Origin: Cellulomonadaceae bacterium
GTDB lineage: Bacteria > Actinomycetota > Actinomycetes > Actinomycetales > Cellulomonadaceae
Length of the DNA stretch: 16,337 bases
Direction of reading: 5' to 3'
Assembly (NCBI GenBank): GCA_031282935.1
Contig: JAITCS010000044.1
Span: forward strand, 1 to 16,337
Positions 6,894 to 12,956 of the stretch are shown one piece after another (within the stretch, counting starts at the first letter, position 1; each line of letters begins with the position of its first letter). Below the pieces are notes generated by a model, which was given only the letters and a program-made list of their open reading frames with translations, did not search any database and was not told the DNA's origin. The position numbers and the translations under genes are program-made.

Positions 6894-7916
6894 CTATAGC
6901 AGGTGGGCGGCTTGGAACTCGGCTAGCATTTCCTCGCCGTCGTGCCCCTCGATCACGGGCACGTCGTGGCTCACCTGCTCGCCCACGGGCGCCGAAACTG
7001 AACCGGCCAGCCGGGCAATGCGCTCCACCGGGCTGAGGGTGCGAATCCCGATGGCCGCCACCCGGCCCGGATACTTTCGCGCGGCCTCGGCATAAATGAC
7101 GGGGTCTGACTGCCCATCATCCCCAATGAGAACCCACCCAATCTCGGGGAATGCGTTCATCAGCCAGCGCAGTTGCTCCCGCTTGTGGGACTTGCCGTTT
7201 CGGAAAAACCCGGTGTCGGTGGGCCCGAAGTCGGTCAGCAGCAGCGTGCCGTCGGGGAAGTTCCAGCGTTTCAGGAATCGGCGCAGGGTGCGCGCCGCGT
7301 TCCACGCCCCGTTGGAGAGGTATATGATGGGCGTTTCCGGGTAGGTGGCGATGAAATGGGTGAACAGGTGGGCCATGCCGCCCACGGGCTGCCGCGCCGC
7401 TGTCTTCTCGATGAAAGTGTTGTACACAGCCACCGCGAACTTGGGCACGGCTGTGACCATGGCGGTGTCGTCAATGTCGGAAACGATGCCGTACTTGGCT
7501 TGGGGGGAAACGATTTGGATGGAGCCGCGCGCGGTGGCGCCACTACGCAGGGCGGTGAAAAAGATTGAGTGCCAGCCGGGGGCCAGCGGGTGGGGCAGCG
7601 TCACATCCTTGTCAATGTAGCCGCCGCGATCGGTGGTGGCGATGAAGGTGTAGTCCGCAATGGTGATGCGCACTTCCTCTTGGTCGGCGGGCAGGCAGAT
7701 GTAGGCGCGCCAGCCGCGTTCGGCGGGGGAGGGGGCCACGCGTTCGTGCTCGGCCGGGGACAGCAAAGTGCGGCACAACACCCTGACCTTGGTGGGCGTG
7801 CCTATTCCGGTGTAGGGTTCCACGCGCGGCAGCCAGTCAAAGGCCCGGTGTACTACGGTCTGAACCGCGTCGAGCCCTTTGTCCTCTATGCGCGCGGCCC
7901 ACCCATAATGAGCCAC
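6894..7916 (-). CDS. App1-like (DUF2183) HAD-fold phosphatase domain protein
   Basis: Encodes 340 residues. The C-terminal half resembles the catalytic domain of App1/DUF2183 phosphatidate phosphatases. It has SDIDDT (Asp147, Asp149, Asp150), a HAD-type nucleophile motif in a YGIVSDIDDTAMV context; IIYLSNGAWN; a lysine in NGKSHKREQL; and the acidic GDDGQSDP. The N-terminal about 140 residues look like a beta-rich accessory domain. No signal peptide or membrane helix is obvious, so it is probably cytoplasmic. In yeast App1 this domain dephosphorylates phosphatidic acid; the bacterial substrate is unknown. The start is GTG 7916, 18 bases after the permease stop, with AAGGTAGG (reverse strand) just upstream. 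Close spacing suggests an operon with the ABC transporter. The alternative is a protein phosphatase of HAD type with another substrate. Confidence 0.85.
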   Translation of the reverse strand: MAHYGWAARIEDKGLDAVQTVVHRAFDWLPRVEPYTGIGTPTKVRVLCRTLLSPAEHERVAPSPAERGWRAYICLPADQEEVRITIADYTFIATTDRGGYIDKDVTLPHPLAPGWHSIFFTALRSGATARGSIQIVSPQAKYGIVSDIDDTAMVTAVPKFAVAVYNTFIEKTAARQPVGGMAHLFTHFIATYPETPIIYLSNGAWNAARTLRRFLKRWNFPDGTLLLTDFGPTDTGFFRNGKSHKREQLRWLMNAFPEIGWVLIGDDGQSDPVIYAEAARKYPGRVAAIGIRTLSPVERIARLAGSVSAPVGEQVSHDVPVIEGHDGEEMLAEFQAAHLL

Positions 7917-7934
7917 GAGCCTACCTTACCAGTT

Positions 7935-9245
7935 TTACTCGATGGATTTAAGCGAACCGTTCATGTCGGTGTTCACCAGGCGCCGGTACAGCAGCACGTC
8001 GGCGAGCAGCAAGGAGGCGAGCGCGAAGCCGAGGGTGGCGGGCCACACCCACCACGAAACGAACTCCATGCCCCCGAATTGTAGGTAGTCGAAAATCCAG
8101 AACATCATGGCGAATCCTGCCGGGAGGCCGAACAACATTCCGAATATCGCCAACCACGCTATTTCTCGAAACACGTAACCCGCAACTTCCAACGGGCGAT
8201 ATCCCAACACTTTCAGGGTCGCTATTTCGCGCACGCGCTCTTCGATGTTAATGTTGGTGATGTTATACACCACCAAAGTGTTAATGATTATCGCCGCTAT
8301 CACCAGCAGCGCAGAAATGGGGCCAATGGTGTCGGTCAATTCGGGGTTAGAATCGTTGAGGGCCGAGGACAGGGAAAGGCCCGCATAAACAATCAGCGTG
8401 GCTAACCCCATCGAGATAACGGTAAGAAAGAACCTGATTCGATACCGGACTATATTTCTGATGGTTGATTTGTGCCGATAAGCGAGCCGATTCCACAGCT
8501 TTGGGAACCGTTCTAAAAACAACGGCTTGCCTGCGGGGGGAGTTTTCGGGGTGAACAAGAGCGTGGGTTTGGTGCGCGCAGTGGCCCCAGCAGCGACAAC
8601 AGTAACGCCCAGCATGGCTACCACCAGGCCCAGGGCGGTGAATATGCCAACCCAAGGCGTCACGTGCCCGGCGTCCGGCAAGGCAAATGTATCCTGAATA
8701 ATGTCGAAAAGTATTGGTGACACCACGAAATATCCGAGCGCCAAACCGAGCGCGCCCCCCACTAAACAGCTTAACAGCGTGAAAGGTAAATATCCGGCCA
8801 CAATATGATGGCGAGAATATCCTAATGAAGCCAGGGTGCCGATTTGGGCTCTTTCGGATTCGACCAATCGCGTGATTGTCATATAGACCACCAAGGCGAC
8901 CACGGCGCTGAAGAGGGTGGGGAATATGGCGGCTATTCTTTCTACCCCATCGGCGATAAACCCGATATATGAGGTGAGCTGCGGCGGCGCGCCGTCAGCG
9001 ATAAACATTTCCAAACTTTGCCTGATAGTGGGGGCCAATAACCCAATTCCGGTAATTAGTGCAATGCTTATCGCGGTGAGGCCAGCAATTACCGCCAAGC
9101 GCACCAAGTGTTTCGTCACGATTCGGGAAACCACGCGCGCGTAACCGGAACCAGAGCCCGACGAGCTAAGCGCCGACCGCGCCCGCGACGAACCTGAACC
9201 GAACCCCACCCGCGACGAGCCAAGCGCCAACCCCGAACCTACCAT
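7935..9245 (-). CDS. ABC transporter permease with two FtsX-like domains, compact form
   Basis: Encodes 436 residues. About eight membrane helices can be read, in two sets of four. Each set contains an FtsX-like block with the characteristic cytoplasmic turns ERAQIGTLASLGYS and ERVREIATLKVLGYR. MacB/LolC-type relatives usually have large extracytoplasmic domains after the first helix of each half. Here the loops are only about 37 and 10 residues, so the protein is stripped down. It may move lipids or peptides within the membrane, or act as a mechanical or signalling unit; the substrate is unknown. The ATG at 9245 overlaps the ATPase stop by 7 bases (ATGGTAG), which supports it. However, the first about 38 residues are a Gly/Ser/Arg low-complexity stretch containing a 54-base repeat, so an internal GTG start near 9131 (RVVSRIVTKH) remains possible. 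Confidence 0.88.
   Translation of the reverse strand: MVGSGLALGSSRVGFGSGSSRARSALSSSGSGSGYARVVSRIVTKHLVRLAVIAGLTAISIALITGIGLLAPTIRQSLEMFIADGAPPQLTSYIGFIADGVERIAAIFPTLFSAVVALVVYMTITRLVESERAQIGTLASLGYSRHHIVAGYLPFTLLSCLVGGALGLALGYFVVSPILFDIIQDTFALPDAGHVTPWVGIFTALGLVVAMLGVTVVAAGATARTKPTLLFTPKTPPAGKPLFLERFPKLWNRLAYRHKSTIRNIVRYRIRFFLTVISMGLATLIVYAGLSLSSALNDSNPELTDTIGPISALLVIAAIIINTLVVYNITNINIEERVREIATLKVLGYRPLEVAGYVFREIAWLAIFGMLFGLPAGFAMMFWIFDYLQFGGMEFVSWWVWPATLGFALASLLLADVLLYRRLVNTDMNGSLKSIE
9159..9227 (-). repeat. 54-bp-period repeat in the permease N-terminus
   Basis: On the minus strand GCGCTTGGCTCGTCG (9213-9227) recurs as GCGCTTAGCTCGTCG (9159-9173), exactly 54 bases apart. It encodes LALGSSR and SALSSSG within a Gly/Ser-rich leader. 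The in-frame period suggests duplication within coding sequence. Confidence 0.65.
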
Positions 9246-9949
9246 TCGATTTCCGCAATCGGCGTCGGGTGTTCATTGCGCACCACCGAAGATGCCTGCC
9301 CGTTCTTCACCGTGATAACAGTGTCGGCCATCGCTTTCAGCGCCGAATTGTGGGTCACGATGATTACCGTGGTGCCCAGGGTGTCACAAACGTCGCGTAA
9401 AAGGGCCAGAATCTGTTTCCCGGTTTCGTAGTCCAACGCGCCGGTCGGTTCATCGCACAGCAAAATGTGGGAGTTTTTGGCCACGGCCCGCGCGATGGAA
9501 ACCCGTTGTTGTTCCCCGCCCGATAACTGCGCCGGAAAGGAACCCTCGCGCCCGCGTAGCCCAACCCCGGCCAGGATTTCGGCGGCAGGGTGGGGGTTGC
9601 GGCAAATTTCGGTGGCCAGTTGCACGTTTTCGAGGGCGGTCAAGTTTGGCATGAGGTTGTAGAACTGGAACACAAAGCCGACATCGTGGCGCCGATATTC
9701 GGTGAGTTGCTTTTCGGTGAGCGAGCTGACTTCGCTGCCGCCCACCCACATGTTGCCGCTGGTGGCGGTGTCCATGCCGCCCAAAAGGTTCAGCAGGGTG
9801 GTTTTGCCCGCTCCTGAGGGACCCACGATAACCACTAGGTCGCCCTTGCGAATGTCGAATGACACCTGATTGAGCGCCACCACGGATACGCCTCCGGGGC
9901 TGTCATAGCGCTTGATCACGTTGTGCAGCCTGATAAAGGGCGCGTCCAT
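9239..9949 (-). CDS. ABC transporter ATP-binding protein (MacB/LolD-like)
   Basis: Encodes 236 residues and contains the full set of ABC ATPase motifs. Walker A is GPSGAGKT (residues 43-50), the Q-loop is Gln95 in VFQFYNLMP, the signature is LSGGEQQR starting at residue 142, Walker B ends in Asp166-Glu167 (CDEPTGALD), and the H-loop is His200 in VTHN. The [15 protein letters not shown] and DEPTGALD stretches are typical of the LolD/MacB/FtsE group, which pairs with FtsX-fold permeases such as the next gene. I chose ATG 9949 rather than GTG 9982. A strong GGAGGG (reverse strand, 9959-9964) sits 9 bases upstream of 9949, and [15 protein letters not shown] is a normal start for the family. The stop overlaps the permease ATG by 7 bases. 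Confidence 0.95.
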   Translation of the reverse strand: MDAPFIRLHNVIKRYDSPGGVSVVALNQVSFDIRKGDLVVIVGPSGAGKTTLLNLLGGMDTATSGNMWVGGSEVSSLTEKQLTEYRRHDVGFVFQFYNLMPNLTALENVQLATEICRNPHPAAEILAGVGLRGREGSFPAQLSGGEQQRVSIARAVAKNSHILLCDEPTGALDYETGKQILALLRDVCDTLGTTVIIVTHNSALKAMADTVITVKNGQASSVVRNEHPTPIAEIEW

Positions 9950-9958
9950 TTTTTCGAG

Positions 9959-9964
9959 CCCTCC
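9959..9964 (-). promoter_or_regulatory. Ribosome-binding site of the ABC ATPase
   Basis: GGAGGG on the minus strand lies 9 bases before ATG 9949 and decides between the two possible starts of the ATPase. Confidence 0.8.
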
Positions 9965-10003
9965 AGTATTCGCAAAAACCACAAACTATTTAGCAACATA
10001 TCA

Positions 10004-10032
10004 TTTACATTTGACGCAAGTCAATGTAGTTT
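10004..10032 (+). promoter_or_regulatory. Promoter of the first cyclase, with overlapping inverted repeat
   Basis: TTTACA (10004-10009, -35) and TAGTTT (10027-10032, -10) are separated by 17 bases. The -10 ends 7 bases before the ATG at 10040, so transcription should start at or next to the start codon, giving a leaderless mRNA; no Shine-Dalgarno is present. An imperfect inverted repeat, ACATTTGAC (10007-10015) and GTCAATGT (10020-10027), with one bulged base, fills the spacer and could bind a repressor or other regulator. The ABC operon diverges from the same 90-base gap, but I could not pick its promoter. Confidence 0.5.
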
Positions 10033-10039
10033 TAGTCAC

Positions 10040-11104
10040 ATGAGTGCGCAGGGCGGGCGCGGAGGGCAGGCGTCAATAGGGAACCTGGCTGAAGTTGTGC
10101 GCCTTGACCGGCAAATTGATGCGATTGTGCTGGGCGGCCCCACCAAGTACACCCTGGAGGATTTGGCCGAATTATCGGGCGCCAGCGTGGAAGAGTGCCA
10201 GAACATTATGCGCTGGATCGGAGAGCCCACTACCCGGGTTACGGAACGGCGGTGGACGCAAGAGGACGTCGAAACCATCAAAGATGTCAAGAAATTTGCC
10301 GTAAGTGAGCAGGTTGACGAGGCCAACATGGCGGCCATGCTGCGCGGTTTGGGCGCCACGATGGAGCGGTTTGCGCTGCGGCATGTGGAGGCGATAATCC
10401 AGCACCTGGCCATTAATGAGAACCTGAGCGACACTGACGCCCGGCTGCGGGGCGCCAAGTTCGCCCCCTCTCGGGCGGAGGTTATGGAATCCCTGATGCT
10501 GCACGTGTGGCGCAGGCATTACGCGGCCGCCACGCACCGCCTCACCACCGAGGCGCTCGCGCAGCGCGGGGTACACAGCGATGATGAGAACTTCCCGCTG
10601 GTGCGGGTGGTGGGTTTCGCGGACTTGGTTGGCTTCACCTCGCGCACCGAGAGTTTTGACACCCGAGAGTTCACCGAGCTGATTCACCTTTTCACCGACA
10701 CCGCCTGGGACATCATCACGGTGCGACGGGGTCGCGTGATAAACATGATTGGGGACGCGGTCTTTTGGGTGGCCAGCGATGTACACATCGGCGCGGAAAT
10801 TGCGTTGGCCCTCGCCCAGCCTGATGCCTTGGTTGACGGCTGGCAGGTGCGCGTGGGCCTGGAGTGGACGCGGGTGCTCAGCGCGTACGGGGACATTTTC
10901 GGCCCCGGCGTGAACCTAGCGGCGAGGCTCACCCAAGTGGCGCCCCCGGGTGAGGTCTTTGTCGGGCCTGCGGCGGCGCTTTTGCTCTCGCGCGCCAGCG
11001 GTTTCACCGTGACCGAGCAGCCCGCTTTCCTAGCCAAGGGCATTGGGCTGGTACACCCCGCGAAGGTAACTTATGAGGAGGACCCGAAAAACTATATCTC
11101 GTGA
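10040..11104 (+). CDS. Class III nucleotide cyclase with N-terminal regulatory domain, paralogue 1
   Basis: Encodes 354 residues. The N-terminal half (about 20-180) resembles the regulatory domain of actinobacterial cyclases such as Rv1264, including LRGLGATMERFALRHVE. The C-terminal half is a class III cyclase homology domain that would make cAMP as a dimer. Residues seen: first metal Asp195 (FADLVGFTS), second metal Asp239 (MIGDAVFW), adenine-contact Asp285 (YGDIFG), and transition-state Asn292 and Arg296 (NLAAR). The lysine expected four residues before Asp239 is Asn235. Loss of this base-recognising lysine may lower activity or alter substrate choice. ATG 10040 was chosen because the promoter ends 7 bases upstream, consistent with a leaderless transcript; longer in-frame starts at 9923 would run through the promoter. 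It is cytoplasmic, with no membrane helix. It is followed 102 bases later by a paralogue. Confidence 0.9.
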   Translation: MSAQGGRGGQASIGNLAEVVRLDRQIDAIVLGGPTKYTLEDLAELSGASVEECQNIMRWIGEPTTRVTERRWTQEDVETIKDVKKFAVSEQVDEANMAAMLRGLGATMERFALRHVEAIIQHLAINENLSDTDARLRGAKFAPSRAEVMESLMLHVWRRHYAAATHRLTTEALAQRGVHSDDENFPLVRVVGFADLVGFTSRTESFDTREFTELIHLFTDTAWDIITVRRGRVINMIGDAVFWVASDVHIGAEIALALAQPDALVDGWQVRVGLEWTRVLSAYGDIFGPGVNLAARLTQVAPPGEVFVGPAAALLLSRASGFTVTEQPAFLAKGIGLVHPAKVTYEEDPKNYIS

Positions 11105-11105
11105 C

Positions 11106-11136
11106 GGCGAGCTTTATCGGCGCTAGGCGAGCTTTA
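11106..11136 (+). repeat. Short direct repeat upstream of the second cyclase
   Basis: GGCGAGCTTTA occurs at 11106-11116 and again at 11126-11136, a 20-base period of about two helical turns. It could be a pair of regulator sites on the same DNA face, but it is short and only suggestive. Confidence 0.4.
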
Positions 11137-11181
11137 GTGGCCACGATGTGTCGCTTTTGCGGGCGCTCTGTGAGCTACTTC

Positions 11182-11200
11182 ACACCGCAGGGTGTATCGT
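11182..11200 (+). promoter_or_regulatory. Putative -10 and inverted repeat of the second cyclase
   Basis: TATCGT (11195-11200) fits the TAnnnT -10 pattern and ends 6 bases before GTG 11207, as expected for a leaderless transcript. The inverted repeat ACACC (11182-11186) and GGTGT (11191-11195), loop GCAG, touches the -10. No good -35 is seen. Confidence 0.35.
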
Positions 11201-11206
11201 ATAGGC

Positions 11207-12298
11207 GTGCCCCTAGAAAACAGCGTGCCCGATTTCGGCGCTCCAGCCAGTAGTGCGCCTACCGGCAACCTTCCCCGAAAGAAAAGGGTTATCGCTGTTG
11301 ATCTTGACACCCTGGCTGGCTTGGATGAGCAGCTTGATGTGAGCGTTTTCGGCGACCATCCCTCCATTGATGTTGCAGAATTATCCGAGCAAACCGGGTG
11401 GAGCCTAGAGGACATCGAAAAATTGCGGCTTTGGAGCGGTATGCCCGAAAAAGCTGCCGACGAGAAGCACTTTTACCCCAAAGATGTTGAGGGCCTCAAA
11501 GACTTAAAGCGTTTCGCCCTGGCCGAGCAGTTGGATGATGAATCCCTGGGCAGCATGGTGCGCGCGATGGGCTCGGTGATGGAGCGGTTGGCCTTGTGGC
11601 AGGTGGAATCCATTGTGCAGTTTTTGGCGGCACGCTACGGGCTAAACGACACCCAAGCGCGCATTGAAGCGGCCGAGTACGCGCCGCGTTTGGGCAAGGA
11701 CTTTTTACCGCAGTTTGAGATGATGTGGTTACACCAGTACGCCACAGCCGTGCGCAGGATGACCTTGGAAACGGTTTTGCAACGCGGGGTTAATGATGAT
11801 GATCAACAATTCCCCTTGTTGCGCGCGGTCGGATACGCCCAGATTGTGAATTTCACGGAACTCACCACTAACCTGAACACCACGCAATACGGTTCGCTGG
11901 TTCAGTCTTTCCACAACAGAGCTTGGGACACGATTAGAGCTGGCGGGGGCCGCGTTATCAAGCAACTTGGCGATGGTGTGCTTTGGGTTGCAGACGACAT
12001 TGGAACCGGGGCGGAAATCTCTCTGAAGTTGGCGAACATGGAGGTAGGCCAGTACGGCAAACCTGTCCATGTGGGTTTGACGTGGGGGCGCGTGCTGGCC
12101 GCTTACGGCAACATATTCGGCCCGAACGTGAACCTCGCTTTGCAATTAGCGCGGGCCGCTTCTGCCACTGAGGTTTATACCTCTGACGAAGCCGCTACGT
12201 TGTTGGGGCGTTACGCTAAGTACTATTCTTTAGAGGATGTGGCTAAAGCGGTGCCTGGGCACGAATCGGTGCACGCTTTCAATCTGCGTTTAGTTTAG
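11207..12298 (+). CDS. Class III cyclase homologue with degenerate active site, paralogue 2
   Basis: Encodes 363 residues. It is clearly paralogous to the preceding gene along its whole length (VRAMGSVMERLALWQVE against LRGLGATMERFALRHVE; LQRGVNDDDQQFPLLRAVGY against LAQRGVHSDDENFPLVRVVG). The cyclase domain keeps Lys252 and the second metal Asp256 (IKQLGD) and Asn309. The first metal Asp is Gln212 (YAQIVNFT), the adenine-contact Asp is Asn302 (YGNIFG), and the transition-state Arg is Gln313 (NLALQ). A homodimer is therefore unlikely to make cAMP by the usual mechanism. It may be a pseudoenzyme partner or nucleotide sensor for paralogue 1. GTG 11207 is preferred because a -10 ends 6 bases upstream; GTG 11192, which overlaps that -10, would add five residues. 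The last 20 bases overlap the convergent gene. Confidence 0.85.
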   Translation: MPLENSVPDFGAPASSAPTGNLPRKKRVIAVDLDTLAGLDEQLDVSVFGDHPSIDVAELSEQTGWSLEDIEKLRLWSGMPEKAADEKHFYPKDVEGLKDLKRFALAEQLDDESLGSMVRAMGSVMERLALWQVESIVQFLAARYGLNDTQARIEAAEYAPRLGKDFLPQFEMMWLHQYATAVRRMTLETVLQRGVNDDDQQFPLLRAVGYAQIVNFTELTTNLNTTQYGSLVQSFHNRAWDTIRAGGGRVIKQLGDGVLWVADDIGTGAEISLKLANMEVGQYGKPVHVGLTWGRVLAAYGNIFGPNVNLALQLARAASATEVYTSDEAATLLGRYAKYYSLEDVAKAVPGHESVHAFNLRLV

Positions 12299-12953
12299 GT
12301 TTCGCGTTTCTGCTTTTAGTTAGTGCGCTTATTCGGCTTTGCTTTTCGCCGTTTTCGGCCTGATTTTGGGCGGTTAGGATAATTTGTTCGATACAGCGGC
12401 CTTTTTCCTCCCCGTTTTGCCGGAATACTTCAATGCACTGGTCGGGTGTGACTCCGATGTGAATATCTTCGGGACATACTTGGTTTATTTCCGCTAACCC
12501 CCTTTGGCAATCGGTGACCGCATACCGTGAAACCAAAGAACGAGTTAGTTTATCCGCTAAACTATTTCCGGCCAGCAGAAACAGCGCGCTAATTCCGAAA
12601 GCCAAAATCGCATCCAGAGCCAGCTGCGCCGCCAACTGGCTCCCCGCATACCAGCCAATAGTGCTGCCCAAAAACATGGTGAGGCTGTAAGCCAAATTAA
12701 TGTAGAACTGCTGCCTGCTAATCCGCTTCTTGGCCAGCAAATAAATGTCAACAATGGTGAGGCTGGAAACCGAGGCGATACGAGTAACCGGGTTCACCCG
12801 CAACAACTGAGTGGCGCTGCGCAACACCACCCTGGGCCCTAACTGGATAACGTTGGTGAGAATCTTGGAGGCTTTGGGCAGCACCAATTTAGCGATACCC
12901 TTGCTGGCGATTTTGTCTTTTAGCGAGGTGGGCTTAACTATCACAGCAGGCAT
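12279..12953 (-). CDS. Small membrane protein of unknown function
   Basis: Encodes 224 residues that I do not recognise. The N-terminus (about 60 residues) is basic, with several Lys/Arg. The middle (about 60-150) holds two to three hydrophobic segments rich in small residues (TMFLGSTIGWYAGSQLAAQ, AILAFGISALFLLAGNSLA), probably a helical hairpin in the membrane. The C-terminal about 70 residues are soluble, with four cysteines (in TDCQRG, QVCPED, PDQCIEV and KGRCIEQ), followed by a charged tail. The ATG at 12953 is 3 bases after the hrpA stop, so it is probably translated from the hrpA transcript; no strong ribosome-binding site was seen. Its 3' end overlaps the second cyclase by 20 bases on the opposite strand. 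The spread of cysteines could bind metal or form disulfides, but this is a guess. Confidence 0.7.
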   Translation of the reverse strand: MPAVIVKPTSLKDKIASKGIAKLVLPKASKILTNVIQLGPRVVLRSATQLLRVNPVTRIASVSSLTIVDIYLLAKKRISRQQFYINLAYSLTMFLGSTIGWYAGSQLAAQLALDAILAFGISALFLLAGNSLADKLTRSLVSRYAVTDCQRGLAEINQVCPEDIHIGVTPDQCIEVFRQNGEEKGRCIEQIILTAQNQAENGEKQSRISALTKSRNAKPKLNAD

Positions 12954-12956
12954 GGG

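Noticed and set aside
6525..6899. Plus-strand frame through the pknB-App1 spacer
   Set aside because: It is made of translated REP-like repeats and has no start signal; it only exists because the repeat lacks stops in most frames.
9950..9982. GTG 9982 as start of the ABC ATPase
   Set aside because: No ribosome-binding site precedes it, while ATG 9949 has GGAGGG at 9-base spacing and a family-typical N-terminus.
10011..10016. TTGACG as the -35 of cyclase 1
   Set aside because: Only 10 bases separate it from the best -10; TTTACA at 10004-10009 gives the proper 17-base spacing.
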